Shown here one piece after another: positions 39,123-51,154 of a stretch of 64,000 bases of DNA. The number at the start of each line of letters is the position of its first letter. Position 1 is the first letter of the stretch. The stretch spans positions 3,286,001 through 3,350,000 of the forward strand of contig NC_089391.1 of assembly GCF_003171515.1 (NCBI RefSeq), given 5' to 3'. This DNA is from Pyrenophora tritici-repentis. Lineage: Eukaryota; Ascomycota; Dothideomycetes; Pleosporales; Pleosporaceae. The position numbers and the translations under genes are program-made. A model generated the notes under the pieces. That model saw only the letters and a list, made by a program, of their open reading frames with translations, was not told the DNA's origin and searched no databases.

Positions 39123-39685
39123 TGTAGTAACTGTAACCTCCGGGGTTTGGCAATGTCTGCTCTATAGGGAGTATAGATAGAACCGATTTTATACTGCTCT
39201 TAGCATACATTGTGAAACTCACTGTTACATAACTATAGTTTTTCTTGTTACTTATTTGTTCATATACAGTGCATTTAATATTCCTCCAACATAACGCTGA
39301 TTGACATTGACTTATGGTTCATTGTTCACACACAGCAGCCTGGAATTAAACTCACTGTAACCCCACATAGCGTATTACATCAACACAGTGCTTTTGGGGG
39401 GAAAGGATAGCCACATGCACCTGGGTAACAGGAATCATTTGACACGCAGTATAGAGGGGTTACTCTAGGCGTGTTCGGCGCCTATAGTATCAAGAATGAT
39501 GAGAGTCAACCACGCTGCCGCTGTCATATATTCTATTGCACTTAGGTGATTCTGTTGAAGAAAGGTCATGCGCATCGAACGGAACCTTGGAAGACACGAT
39601 GCCTTGGCTAGATTGCCACAACCTGTAGATTCATAGCAGTGGTGCTCGCTGCATCGTTGCATACACTAAATTACGGAATGACAGT
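39123..39685. other. Intergenic between coiled-coil gene and transporter
   Basis: Holds the promoter of the minus-strand coiled-coil gene and the 3' end of the transporter. Nothing else was recognised. Confidence 0.5.
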
Positions 39686-41512
39686 TTATGCTGCCCGTTC
39701 AATAGTCCTAGTCTCGTTCTTCTCGTGCATAACGGTTCCCTCTGCACCATGGTTAACGGTCTTTTCGACAGCCCTGACAGCCTCGTCGGCGAGTTCCTTG
39801 TCCTCGAATACTGCCATGGTGTTAGCATACAATCGGGTCATAATACGGGAAGTTGAAACTTACAGAATGCCAACTCCTCGAGCGTGCGGTTGTACGTTTC
39901 AGGGTACATGAAGTAAACGAACGTGAATTCAAACGTGATCCAAGCGCAGTACACGGCGAAATACTTCCACTGGATGGCGTCGATGGCGATGGGATTGACG
40001 TAGACGGAGAAGAATCCTGCCAACTTTCCGAACAGCTGCTCGATACCAATACCCATGGTTCGCTGCGCGTATGGGAACAGTTCGACCAAGTAGGTGTAGG
40101 TAAGCGAGTTGTTGCCGATGTTGTAGCATGGCGAGTAGGCAAAGTAAAAGAAGAGCGACGCAATCTGCGCTGCCTTGTTGGTGGTCCCCTGGCTTTTGGC
40201 AAGCTGGAGACGTTGGAAACAGATTGTCATAGCCATGAAAACCATGGTCATGGAGCCAGCGGAAAGCATAAACATCCAGCGACGGCGGAATCGGGTAACC
40301 ACAAGGGCGATGACAACAGCGTTCATGAGACTCCAGCAGGCGTTGGCAATGTTGATGCGTGTCTTGGCGTAGTTTGACGTATATCCCATCAATCCGAAGA
40401 GAAGATTCTGGTAGTAGGACAGCAGAGTGTTGCCACTCATTTGGGTAAAAAGACCAAGGAACACCGAGATGACAACACGGCGTCGCATTCCTGGAGTGCG
40501 GACCATGTCCATCCACGACTGTTTCGAGTTTTCCATTTCAAGTTTGATTGTCGATCGGATTTGGGCCATCTCTGCTTGCACGAGGATTGAGTCCGCATCG
40601 CCTTCAGCGTGGTACTTGGTTAGGACAGCAAAGGCCTCTTCCTCGCGATCCTTGCTGACCAACCAACGTGGACTTTCGGGTAACAGACTAATAAAGTTAG
40701 CATTTCGTCTCCAGTCTGGACAGGGAGCGCATACAAAACGGTGAAGATCTGCAGCAAAGAAGGGCAGATTTGGAGCAAAGAAGGAACTCGCCAGCCCCAG
40801 TTGCCTGTAATAGTAGTGGTGTGGATAGAGATGGCAGCCGCAACAATCGAACCGATAAAGTACGAGGCGTTAAACAGCGATGTCATGAACGGACGTTCCT
40901 TGGGGTAGGCCAGTTCTCCGATCAATGAGGATCCAGAGACAATCGCGAAAAGGATTCCGAAACCGAGCAGCATACGTGCAATGATGTACATGCCAACTGT
41001 GAAATTATTAGCGATGATAGCACGCAGCCGGAAGAATCTTGGGCTTACTGTGTTGAGCGAATCCCTGCATAAGAGCGCCAACAACCATGATGACAGAGCC
41101 GATAAAGACAGACATACGTCTTCCGTATTTTTGGCTCAACCATGGAGCGACTGGAACGGCGCAAATGGAACCCAGTTGGTAGCAAGACGACATGATGCCA
41201 ATGATACTCGGTTTAATGGATGCTTTGCCATCCTTGTCCTTGTATCCTTCGCCGAAGACTGCGACCGTTAGAGACACATTGACAAGAGGCCTAGGTATGG
41301 ATCTTACAGGTGTTGAACGGCGTTGAGAACTGGAGTGTGCCGATGAGCTGAGAGTCGAAGCCGGAGGTGATCTCGACGCCCATGCAGCAGCAAAAGAGCC
41401 AGATGTACATCAACCGCAGGTTTGGCTTATTCCACCACCGCACCTTGTCCTGCTCCACCATGCGGGTGATGATGGGGTCGGAAGTGCCATCTTGAGCTTT
41501 GAGGATAGCCAT
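39686..41512 (-). CDS. MFS sugar transporter
   Basis: Five exons on the minus strand: 41512-41308, 41258-41049, 40996-40735, 40687-39864 and 39810-39686. They join in frame to 541 aa. Introns are 47-53 bp and the first and third have clear CTAAC branch sites. Family features: GFDSQLIGTLQ in helix 1, KYGRRMSVFIGS, IARMLLGFGI, ESPRWLVSKDREEEA, SYYQNLLF, and FVYFMYPETYNRTLEELAF near the end. These identify the sugar-porter branch of the major facilitator superfamily (hexose or lactose-type permease), with 12 expected helices in the plasma membrane. The exact sugar cannot be told. A further ATG 45 bases upstream is in frame; I prefer 41512 (MAILKAQDG). Confidence 0.93.
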
Positions 41513-44500
41513 GATGGTGAAGTTGGAGCGATGAAGGCTGCTTGAGCTCAAGCGCAATTGGGGATTTTACCCTTTATAATACTGCACACCATAACGGCAG
41601 CGCGCTACCCCGGCTCATTACCCCAGATACTCCGCGACCTGACTAGGCTAAGGCGGAGAGACAGACCGTAATACCGAATTAGCATCTTATATTGGGTAAG
41701 CGTCTCGGCAGGTTTTCGGCATGCCTTGGCAGCCGGTTAAATAGGGCTCGTCCTCCAATGACCGGGTCGTGATGCACCGAGCGATGCTGAAAACGGGACG
41801 AACAAACGCCTGCATTCTGGCAAGCGCGCTGTTTTCGCTTCTCTTTATCCTGTTCACCGTCGAATGACCTGGTTTTCCATGTCGCACCGCGAAGTTGCAG
41901 CAACACAGCTGGCGTTGTGGCGTCTCGTACCCGTCGATACGGTCAGAATCTTGAACAGCGACCCGGACGTCTGGATTTCATCCGGTGTTGATTCGATAAC
42001 GAACCTGGCCGAAGTTGCGTGAGGGTGGGGTATGAAGTGAAGGATTGGGGGTTAGTCAGACTTCGCCCTGCGAAGACCGGCATTCCGACCCAAAGGCCCA
42101 TTGGACGAACCTGGTGCCAAGTGCAGAAAAACAATGTTGTTGCAATCTACATTGATACCCCAGACGATGCAACGGCGGCTTGCATATCCTGTACGGTAAA
42201 CCCTCGTGACGCAGTTACCGGCGGTGCGACAGGCGTCCCGTGTATTGCAGCAACTGTGCCTCACGGTCTCGCCGTCACCTCGTATCGATCCATACCTAAG
42301 CCCGTAGCTTGACTTATAGGACCGTGCATTGAGATGGACAAAGCGCAGGGTTGCTCCGGCGCAAGCGACAACGTGGGTCACTGCCAGCACGAGCTAGCGG
42401 CTGCTGTAGTTCAAACATCCGACCGTCTCCGTAGTGGTTGCTCTATCAAACTCCAACGTGCGTCTGGAAAAGTCGGGACGGGATTATATAGCCAAGAAGT
42501 CCTTGCGCATGGGATTTGTGTAAGGCGTACTCGGCACATGAAGATGGAGCTTCGGAGTGATATCGAACGCATCCGTTATAGGTTCGGAGGTTGGGTCACG
42601 GCTGGCTAGAGGCACGCCTGGTATTGATTAACAAGCCCGTAGTCATGGTTTTGGCGTTTGCCCAAGCAAGCCGAAATATAAGGACAGCCGAAGGAGGTGA
42701 GGAAAAAGGATAAGTTTTGTTGCTGATTCAGAACGCAGCTTCTGTGATGGAAGGATGACTCGCATTAGGTAAGTAGCGCGGTGCATCCAGCGTCAAGCAG
42801 GAAGAGGAACAGCGACCTTTGAGGTTCGACGCATGTCGCCAATGCCATATGTCCACGATTCGTAGGATTGGAGTGAGGTCGTATGAAAGGGCTTGAAGTT
42901 AGATGAGCAGGGAGCACTGTTCATCATCAGTACCGCAGATGTCCGGAAAAGTGGAGTCTGTCCTGAAGTCGCTAGGTGATTAGCCATCCCAACCATCCCA
43001 ACCACCCCAAAAGATGCCAGCGCATTTTCAGCGGAATATGATCCTTCAGCACCTGGTTTGCATTCAACTTTCTTGCCTGTATGCGTGCATGTGCAAGCCT
43101 CCCGCCTAGCATAGCGTACCGCCGTTACGGTACAAGGGCATTTTCCGGAAGACCCCCACTGATGTCGCCACAGCCAGCGTTGAGTCTTTATTTGTCTTTT
43201 CTTGGTCACAAAAATGTTCTTGTTCACGTATCTCTTCCTTTGTAGGTGTAGACCATGCTCTTAGACAACATCTCGATGACCATGTACTCCGCAACGATCC
43301 GTTTTTGGCTACTGTACTGATTTGGCTCTCCGACAGGATCAGCGTCAGTATATTTTCAGAGATTGGAGGTTGACTATACCCAGTCGCCCTGCCCGCTCTA
43401 AAACGATATGATTGCGGAGTCTTGTCATGTGATTACGTGTAGAAGCTGTCGCGTGACTGCATGAAACATGGATTATGCCGATGTAGCTTACCCTACCCGC
43501 CATCTAGCCCGGTAGACTCTATCGTTTCGTACAACTCGCAGAAGCTGATGATTACAGTCTTTCGTCAAAGCATTGTCAAGCTGTTGGTTTCGAGATCCGC
43601 GAGTGAAAGGGTATTTCTAGATGTTTGCCAGGGTATGCTGTGTGGGATCTTTGGATTTTCCAATTCCATTCCATGATGAAATCACAACGGATCTGCCTGG
43701 GACGATACGCCCGATAGCGAGATGTGGGAAAGCTTAGAGTGGTGCGGGAGCAAAAGCAGCGACGACGGTGAGTGGCGTGCATTTGGGCATACGGATGCGA
43801 AGGAAGGGGCAAAATCCAGTTGTAGGCTGCTGTCTTAACATCGGTATCGTGTTGATTGGTGGCAGAGAGGTCGAAAATGGAGGCGTTACGTTAGTTTGCG
43901 TGTCCGCGGCAGTGGTAGCCTGGGCGGCAGGCGTGATTACGTCAGCTACTCCAGACTTCAAATGTCAATCAAACAGTGCTTAATGATCATGAAAATATCG
44001 AAGCAGTCCATAAACCCGATATAAAACATCCTTTGCGCACTGCATCTTTTCAGTTGCCTTGAGGTTCATGCAAGTAGATCTTGTCCTTGTCGAGGGCAGC
44101 ATCGCGCTCGATACAACACACCACTACGACCACCTGCGGGCCCTTCTATGTTATCTCCATCAGACCGAGGATGTCTGGCCGCCGGGTTTCACTTGGCTCG
44201 ACAGTATGTGGCACTCGATCTATACGAAGCGACCAAGAAATTGCAGCATACGCTGCTCGTCGATAAACTTGCTGGACGCCTCTGTGCCTGCGCTTTTAGC
44301 CGTCAGCACAACGAGAGTCCATTACCGCACCCTTCTCCCGTCCCAAATCGCGTAGGGAACGCCCGGATAGTTGCAGTGGTTCAGCAGGCTGTCTTACAAC
44401 ACACTGCGCGGCGCGATAGCGACAGTAACACCGTTCAGCGAGAGGGATGCAGGAAGGTATGAGCAGCATATTCTTCCATGTGCGCGTATCAATCAGTGTC

Positions 44501-45303
44501 AGGATACATAGTTGTCCCCGCATCATTGTCCTGAGCCATTCCTTCCGCTTGTGCCGATACTCGGCGTCTGGGCGCTAGCTTGAGATCTGTTGTGACGAGA
44601 GTCGGCCAGCGCTTGAGCGACGGCTTCTCGTACTGCGCTATTATATCTACTCAGAGTCTAGGACACTTGTGGCCGTCCCTCCTAGACAGAAGCAAACTGG
44701 AATATCTAGTTTCGATCCATGCTGACCTAGCCGAACCCCAACCGCTCTTCCATGGGCCCACAAAGCTGTCCCCATCATTAAGGCTTTTTATCTCATCTAC
44801 TCTGATTACATCAGGTAACCCTCTGACTGCTGTCCAGCTTTGTATCTATCGACTCATCCCACAGGGCTTGTGTAGAAAGAGCCTCCCCTCGTGCCTTTTC
44901 CTGCACAACTGGATGAATGGCTGCGCTCAAACTGCGAAGAGGCGTTCGCAATGAGCCGGTCGCAATGAGCCGAAGTATAAATGAAGCTTCTTTTTTTTCA
45001 GGTCTTCTGAAGTAGTGACTTGGTACTGCCCAGTAGCTCCGAAAGTACTCCAAAATGGCACTATCTGCACATGCGAGTAACTTTGTGCTAATCTAACAAT
45101 GTCGATATTTGCACCAAATGACTATAGCGACCTGCTAACTTCGCAATCACAAAAGGGTTCATACATTGTAAGGTGCAAGAATCTGCTCGGCTGACATTCA
45201 ATACTCGGACTTTTACGCGTATTGATTACGCGTGCGTAGTAGGGTTGTTCGAGATAGGAAATTGTGGGGGATAGTGGGTGCTGGAAGAATTGAAGGATTG
45301 AAC
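41513..45303. other. 3.8 kb without a recognised gene
   Basis: Several short ORFs on both strands (for example 42793-43227 minus and 44580-44954 plus) show no motif, signal peptide or consistent exon pattern. No repeat shared with the rest of the window was noticed. It may be old degraded sequence. Confidence 0.45.
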
Positions 45304-45320
45304 TGAGGTGGTATTGTATG
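45304..45320. repeat. LINE target-site copy 1
   Basis: TGAGGTGGTATTGTATG, also found at 51284-51300 and 52378-52394. Confidence 0.85.
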
Positions 45321-45677
45321 TATGTATGTATGTATGTATTGTTTAACGTCCTATGAAAGCCTCCCAGGGGGCATGAAAGACGGGTAGCGCCCTGTATGGT
45401 ACTCAGGTGCTCCTATTCTTTGGGTGTTGGCAGTGTGTGCAGTCTGGTAGGGTAATTTCCGCCAGTTGAAAAGACTCTATCTAGGTTCCGGGCTGTGGGG
45501 CTGTGGATGTGTTGAGCAATGAAGCAGAGCTCTTATTCTGGGGCTAGTAGGCCTAGGGCGTTAGCGTTGAAGCTGGGGGAGGAGGTGTAGAGGTGGTAAA
45601 TGAGCGAGGGACTGATGACATAGACATAAGCGGCTAAAGGCCGCCTAGTACTGTGTTTTGTAATGCCAAAACTGAAA

Positions 45678-48600
45678 TTATCGCCGGCAGATTGTTGTGA
45701 AGTACTTGGTGAGCTCCAAGAGTGACTCGAAGTGTTCAGGCTCAGTGAGTAGAGCCTTGAGGTACCTGACGGCCTCTTTCATATTGCTTGGGGGGCTGGA
45801 GGGTCGGAGCGGCCATCTGCTAAAGGAGCGTCTTGTCTTTCTGCAGAAGAGCATGTGCTCAGGTGTTTTAAGTCGCCCGCAAGAACAATTCAATTCTGCT
45901 GTGTCGTGTCTGAATTTGTTGTGGTACCATGCAAAGTCCCCATGTCGTGACCGGATAGCCAGCAGATGCGCGAGAACAGGGCGTGGAAGCGTCAGTTCGA
46001 TTGGTGTCTTTGTGGTTTGGTAGGGTAGTTCCCATTGCCGGTACCAGGCCGACATTTGGGTCCGAGTTTGGTCCCACCAGCGCTGCCTGGCAGCGTTGAG
46101 CAAGGACTTAGCGATTGAACGCACCCCAGATGCTGTCGGTTCCGCGGCCATGCCGTAAGGCTGGCTGGGTGCTTTTGCTTCGGCATCGGCAAGGCGGTCT
46201 GCTGCCTCATTCCCAATAATCCCGGTGTGGCCTGGCGACCAGCGTACTTGTATGTTGAAGACTGCCATTGCTGCCTGGCACTCAAGGAATGCCCATTGCG
46301 ACGATGTGGGGGCGTTGCCCCGTATACCCCAGATAACTGACGTTGAGTCAATACACATCCATAGCCTGCGGTGGCCATGGGGGGCTAGTCTGATGGCGTG
46401 CTGGAGACCTCTCCAAGCACCCACTGCTTCGGCATCGAATACATGGGATTGGGGATTAAGCGATCCCCTCCCTATGGCAATCTGGGTCTGGGCCTGGTAT
46501 ATCGCGTAGCCGTAGGTGACAAAGCGTTCGCCGTCAGTGCGCTGTTCTGATCCATCAGAGAAGATGGTGACGTCCTGGTTGGTAAGGGTGTCCCACCACT
46601 TCGTAAATAATTTGGCAGCCTCAGCCTTGGCTATACCGTTTGTTGGGTCAGTGCGGCACCCTGGAGAGTAGTGCGGCGCTATGAGGGTGTGTCTGGGAAT
46701 GGTAGGAAGAATCAACCCAAGTCGCTGGACTTTGGAGTGTGGCTTCTGCAAACCTCCAGCTCCCCTGCCCTTCGGTATCACCGAGATCTTGATCCTGGCT
46801 GTAAGTGGGTGGTTCTTATCGACTACTTGCAGATGCAGAGCGAATCTCAGCTTTGCTTCTTCTAGCATAATGAGTGCTGATGGTAAGCCGGCGTCTCGAA
46901 AGAGTGCCCATCCTGGATAGGTTTTCCAGGCAGGGAGGATGGCGCGAGCCGCGATGGTGAGTGTCTGGTTGAGGGCTTTGAGGTGCCAGCTAATCCTAGT
47001 GCTGACTACGGGCGGTTGGTCTGATCGGTTGGTCAGAGGGTTCTTGGTGCGGCCTTCAAACCATGCTTCTGCTCCGTAGAGGAGACATGGCATTATGCAG
47101 GTAGTGACTGCTTTGCGGAGGGCTGAGGCTGGGGGGCCATTAACTGTGTTGGCAAGACTACGGATGTGATGGGCAACTTTGCGGGCTGTCGCTGCTCTCG
47201 TTTCAACGTGTCTTTTGAAGTTGAGCTTTCGATCAAACCAGACCCCCAGCCATCGGCAGGCGGGTTGGACTCCGTCGTCCTGATCTGTGATTGGTGTAAT
47301 GGTGAGGGAGTCGTCCACAACACAGGGCGGGGAATAGTTATCCCATTGCCTAGTAAGGTGCATCATTTCCAACTTTTCTGGTGCGAAGGCAACCTTGTTT
47401 GCTGCACCCCACTCGTTGATAGCTCTGACATCTTCTGCCAGCAGGCGAACGTTTTCATCCAGAGAGTTCGAGGCCCGGTATATGCAGACGTCGTCAGCAT
47501 ACCCGAAGCGGCGGGTTGTGTCCTGGTTTAGAAGCTCTGCTAGGTATAGTGTGTAGAGGACTGGGGACAGTGGTGATCCTTGGGGTGTTCCGCAGGCCAC
47601 GGTGTAGCACTGGGTGGTTGCCTTGCCTAATCTAACCCTGACTTTGCGATCTGTGAGGAAACTGTTGACAAATTTGAGCACTAGGTCTGGCCAGCCCTGC
47701 TTTGCCATGCGGACGAGTAGCCGGTTCTTAAGAAGTGCGTCAAAGGCTCCTTGAACGTCCATAGTAACCATAGTCACCTTCTTGCCCAATGCCCAAGCTC
47801 TTTGTGTATCGTGTGTGAAGGAGGCCAGCAGGTCCATTGCAGAGCGTTTCGGGAGCGCGCCTACATGCTGGGGGCTGAGTATCTCGTGAGTCATTGCGGT
47901 CCAGGCCAGCCGTCTTGCTACAACCCGTTCAAGTCCTTTGCCTAGGCAGGATAGGAGGGCTATTGGACGCATGGATCTTGGGGAGGTGCGGTCCTTCTTG
48001 CCGACCTTTGGTATCATGGCGACTTCGGCCGTTTTCCAGGCTGTGGGGAAGTAGCAGAGCTCAAGGCACTTCTGAAAGATAGAGCGGATGTGGGTCCTGA
48101 CCTGAGCCCAGCAGGTCTTGAGAAGCCGGACGGTGATTCGATCGGTGCCTGGCGAGGTGCTGGACACCCCAATAGTGCTTCTCTCGACTTCTTCCATAGG
48201 GATGTGGGTGTCCCATGGCAGTGTACCCGCCGGTGTTTCGGTAGGCCATACTGGTTCCGGCAGGTCGTCCTCAGCGCTGAACCGGTCCAGGATTTCCACC
48301 CGCAGGGCTTCGGCTTTTTCTAGTGGGTCTGAGATGGTTTGGTTGTTCACGATAAGTGGGATGTCCTGCTGTCCTGGGGTAAGTTTATGCCAACCTAGCA
48401 GGCTATATAACTCCTCATCTGTAGTGATATTGTTAATCCGGTTCGCCCAGTACTCCTTCTTCGCTTTCCGCACGACGGCAAGGAACTCCCTGGTTTCGAT
48501 TGGGACCGTCCCTGGTTCTGCTAAGTTCCTGGCAGCCCGGTGCCGGCTGTGGGCTTCTACGCAATCTTCTGTCCACCATGGTGCTGAGTGACCTTTTGCC

Positions 48601-49505
48601 CTGTCTGGTGTGCCAGCGCCCTTGAGCGCGGCCCATAGGGTTCTTTCTAAGCTGGCAATAGATGACTCAATGTCTGCTTTCGTGTTGATAGGGCTGATTG
48701 GGTGTGCTTGGAGGTGAAGTTCAACTAGAGCGTTAAACTGGTGCAGGCGTCTTGTTGGCACCCTGTAGTGGAATTGGTCTAGAGGTTGGCGCCCTCTAGC
48801 GGGGATTGTGGTGAGTAAGGTAAAGTGGTCAGAGCCACAGTGTAGGTCCTCTGCTACTTCAGTTGTGGCAAAGGGGATATTCGAGAAGGTAAGGTCTATG
48901 ACATGCCCAGCCTGGTGTGTGGCTTCGCCCGGCTCTCCAATGAAGCTCATGTTGTTGTTAATTGACCACTGATTCAGTTCAATGCCCCCGTTGCGGGCGT
49001 CTGTGCCAGGCTCAAAGGCTGGGTGGCGGGCGTTGAAGTCCCCCCCTACAATAGATAAGGGTGGGGGAGTGCAGTTAGTGATGTATTGTAAGACTCCAGT
49101 GCTGGCAGGTTGGCGGTAAGCGTTAAGAATTGAGTAGCCGTTCACCTTAACCCAGAGCAGGTCTCGGTTAATTTTTGGGAAGATGACTTCAGACTCAAGT
49201 CTATAGTCTTTACGGACATAGGTCATAACCCGAGGGCGGAGTGCTCTTCTAGTTTTAGGGTCATTATGGCCCCAGTTAGTCACTGGGGCGTGCAAGTTAT
49301 ACCCAGGGTGTGTTGAGGTTTTAGAGTCTAAGCAGGTGAAAGGTTCTTGGACGCATACAACGTCTACTTTTGTTTCCCATGCAAGTTGCAAGATTGCGAT
49401 GTGGCTAGGTGATCTCCTACCAACGTTGGCCCAGGCAATCAATATACCTTGGGCTGGTGTGTGCGGCTGGTTACCGCCGGCGTTGTGTGGGTGTTGTCCT
49501 ACCAT
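45678..49505 (-). CDS. LINE ORF2: endonuclease, reverse transcriptase, RNase H
   Basis: 1275 aa. An N-terminal APE-type endonuclease spans about 1-230 (VVCVQEPF, GGDFNARHPAF, GSDHFTLL). The reverse transcriptase is at about 470-750 with RPIALLSCLGKGLERVV, VTMDVQGAFDALL, GTPQGSPLSP and the active site YADD near 667. An RNase H domain lies at about 980-1110 (IFSDGSEQ, HVFDAEAVGAW, CIDSTSVIWG, WSPGHTGIIGNEAAD). A zinc-knuckle-like CSCGRLKTPEHMLFC sits near 1205. The enzyme nicks the target and copies the element RNA in place. Its ATG lies within the last codons of ORF1 (ATGGTAG), which suggests coupled restart after ORF1. Confidence 0.95.
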   Translation of the reverse strand: MVGQHPHNAGGNQPHTPAQGILIAWANVGRRSPSHIAILQLAWETKVDVVCVQEPFTCLDSKTSTHPGYNLHAPVTNWGHNDPKTRRALRPRVMTYVRKDYRLESEVIFPKINRDLLWVKVNGYSILNAYRQPASTGVLQYITNCTPPPLSIVGGDFNARHPAFEPGTDARNGGIELNQWSINNNMSFIGEPGEATHQAGHVIDLTFSNIPFATTEVAEDLHCGSDHFTLLTTIPARGRQPLDQFHYRVPTRRLHQFNALVELHLQAHPISPINTKADIESSIASLERTLWAALKGAGTPDRAKGHSAPWWTEDCVEAHSRHRAARNLAEPGTVPIETREFLAVVRKAKKEYWANRINNITTDEELYSLLGWHKLTPGQQDIPLIVNNQTISDPLEKAEALRVEILDRFSAEDDLPEPVWPTETPAGTLPWDTHIPMEEVERSTIGVSSTSPGTDRITVRLLKTCWAQVRTHIRSIFQKCLELCYFPTAWKTAEVAMIPKVGKKDRTSPRSMRPIALLSCLGKGLERVVARRLAWTAMTHEILSPQHVGALPKRSAMDLLASFTHDTQRAWALGKKVTMVTMDVQGAFDALLKNRLLVRMAKQGWPDLVLKFVNSFLTDRKVRVRLGKATTQCYTVACGTPQGSPLSPVLYTLYLAELLNQDTTRRFGYADDVCIYRASNSLDENVRLLAEDVRAINEWGAANKVAFAPEKLEMMHLTRQWDNYSPPCVVDDSLTITPITDQDDGVQPACRWLGVWFDRKLNFKRHVETRAATARKVAHHIRSLANTVNGPPASALRKAVTTCIMPCLLYGAEAWFEGRTKNPLTNRSDQPPVVSTRISWHLKALNQTLTIAARAILPAWKTYPGWALFRDAGLPSALIMLEEAKLRFALHLQVVDKNHPLTARIKISVIPKGRGAGGLQKPHSKVQRLGLILPTIPRHTLIAPHYSPGCRTDPTNGIAKAEAAKLFTKWWDTLTNQDVTIFSDGSEQRTDGERFVTYGYAIYQAQTQIAIGRGSLNPQSHVFDAEAVGAWRGLQHAIRLAPHGHRRLWMCIDSTSVIWGIRGNAPTSSQWAFLECQAAMAVFNIQVRWSPGHTGIIGNEAADRLADAEAKAPSQPYGMAAEPTASGVRSIAKSLLNAARQRWWDQTRTQMSAWYRQWELPYQTTKTPIELTLPRPVLAHLLAIRSRHGDFAWYHNKFRHDTAELNCSCGRLKTPEHMLFCRKTRRSFSRWPLRPSSPPSNMKEAVRYLKALLTEPEHFESLLELTKYFTTICRR

Positions 49506-51154
49506 GCAGAAGAGGACTCGCTCATTTCAACGTCTGTCGCTTCTGACGACGAACTAGTGTGGTCCGGTTTACGGGTAACGCTCTGCTGTGAGAGTTGGCG
49601 CAGGTTGAGGTTAGTAGTTTTGTGGGTTTTGCGTGTAGGCCTTTTGGCTGGTCCTAGAGTGGACCCAGCCTCGGAGGTAGAGGTTGCTGGGGTTCGGTTT
49701 CTCTTGGCCGGTGCTTGTGTTGGGACCTCAGTGGGTTCATCTGCGGTTGTGGGTCGGGGGAGGTCTGGTGCTGCTTCATCTACGCTACCTCCAGAAGCGT
49801 TGGCTTGGAGGCTTTCCTGGAGGTAGGCTAGGTGTCCTGCCCGGCGGGCTGCGTTCAGCTCTTTCTTTGTAGGTCTGACAACCCGGCCAGCGGTTCTCCA
49901 GGGAGCTGCAGCGCAGTTGGAGTATGAGGCCCAGTGGGGCCCGTGACAATTGGCGCATCTAGGGCGGCCTTCGCACAAGTCCCCATGGGGGCCGGTGTGT
50001 TTCGCTATAGGAATGCTGCAGGTGCCGCAACGAGGGTCTCGGGTACATCTGGTGGGGTTACAGAAGCCCTGGCAGCCAGGATTATGTCGTTCGATAATGG
50101 GGGCCTTCTTGATTTCCTTAGACCAGTTGCTGTCAAAGAGCTGGAATGAGGGGACCCTCTCGGTGAAGGATATAATCCAGGTAGTCAGCATGTTTGCTCC
50201 AGGACCGTGCCTAGAAGGCCGGCAGCTAACCGGCTCTTTCTGTGTCTGTGCGAGCACTTCTTCCTTAATTAACTCAGTAGTGACATTAATAGGTGTTCCG
50301 TCGAGAGCTGTAAAGGCGCTAGCTAGTCCCTGGACCGCGTAGTTAGTCCAGACGGTGGGGAGTTTTGCGCTGTCTCCAGCGACTGCCTGGATCATAAGCT
50401 GGCGGTTCTCCTCCTCCATGAGGCGTGATTGTATTTCGAGGCTGGCTGGGGTGATTGCCCAGCCCGTCTTTGTTGCGGTGGCCTTGAGCACGTCAGCCAA
50501 AGTGATATTTGGGACTGCCTGGCAGATGGCCTGCCGAACTGCGTATCCAGAGGGTCGCGCGAGGCGTGCCTCTGCTGGGGTGGTGATCAGGATGCGCTGA
50601 TCAGTTGGTCTGTTATTGTGTGGAGCATTCTTTTGGGCGATTGCTGCCGGATAGGTCTTAGCCCCACCCCTGGCCAGGGGGGCCGAGTTTTTCGGGGCTT
50701 TGGCCACCTCCGCCCAGGATTGATAGGGGGATTCAGAATTGTTTGCGTTGGGTGTAGTCCTGGGAGTGGTGCCCTGGGAGGGACTAAGGGTGCTGGTCAG
50801 GGCCTCTATGACTTGTTTGCAGAGGGCTTTGGCAATTGGAGCTTCTTCTGGGCTCGTGTATTGGCCCATAAAGGCGTCGATAGTGCTAGCGAGTGCTGAG
50901 ATCATGTTGTACTTGGTTTGGAGGGCCTGGAGTGCTGGTGCAATCTTCTGGGTTACCACACCTGTTAAACTGGCTGATGCCTGGTTGCGTATTCCTCTAC
51001 CGGTATTCAGAGAGAAGCCAGACTGAGGAGTCATCTGGGACCATCTGGAGGAGCGTAAAAGGTTCTGGTGATTGGGTGAGGCGGGCTCATCTGGTCGTGT
51101 TGCAGCCGGATTCCCAGGCGCCAAAGGACGATCTGGGGTCCCTACGTCCGCCAT
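49499..51154 (-). CDS. LINE ORF1: Gag-like RNA-binding protein
   Basis: 551 aa from ATG 51154. The N-terminal half contains a helical region and Ala/Ser/Pro-rich linkers. At about 360-415 lies a cysteine-rich array (CNPTRC, CRDPRC-type CTRDPRCGTC, H, C, CANCHGPH...C) of zinc knuckles as in Tad-type ORF1. The C-terminal tail is basic and Thr-rich. The protein binds element RNA to form the particle used for retrotransposition. It stops with TAG at 49499-49501, seven bases inside ORF2. Confidence 0.9.
   Translation of the reverse strand: MADVGTPDRPLAPGNPAATRPDEPASPNHQNLLRSSRWSQMTPQSGFSLNTGRGIRNQASASLTGVVTQKIAPALQALQTKYNMISALASTIDAFMGQYTSPEEAPIAKALCKQVIEALTSTLSPSQGTTPRTTPNANNSESPYQSWAEVAKAPKNSAPLARGGAKTYPAAIAQKNAPHNNRPTDQRILITTPAEARLARPSGYAVRQAICQAVPNITLADVLKATATKTGWAITPASLEIQSRLMEEENRQLMIQAVAGDSAKLPTVWTNYAVQGLASAFTALDGTPINVTTELIKEEVLAQTQKEPVSCRPSRHGPGANMLTTWIISFTERVPSFQLFDSNWSKEIKKAPIIERHNPGCQGFCNPTRCTRDPRCGTCSIPIAKHTGPHGDLCEGRPRCANCHGPHWASYSNCAAAPWRTAGRVVRPTKKELNAARRAGHLAYLQESLQANASGGSVDEAAPDLPRPTTADEPTEVPTQAPAKRNRTPATSTSEAGSTLGPAKRPTRKTHKTTNLNLRQLSQQSVTRKPDHTSSSSEATDVEMSESSSAW

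Noticed and set aside
42793..43227. 144-codon minus-strand ORF
   Set aside because: No motif, no splice pattern and a similar density of open frames on the other strand.
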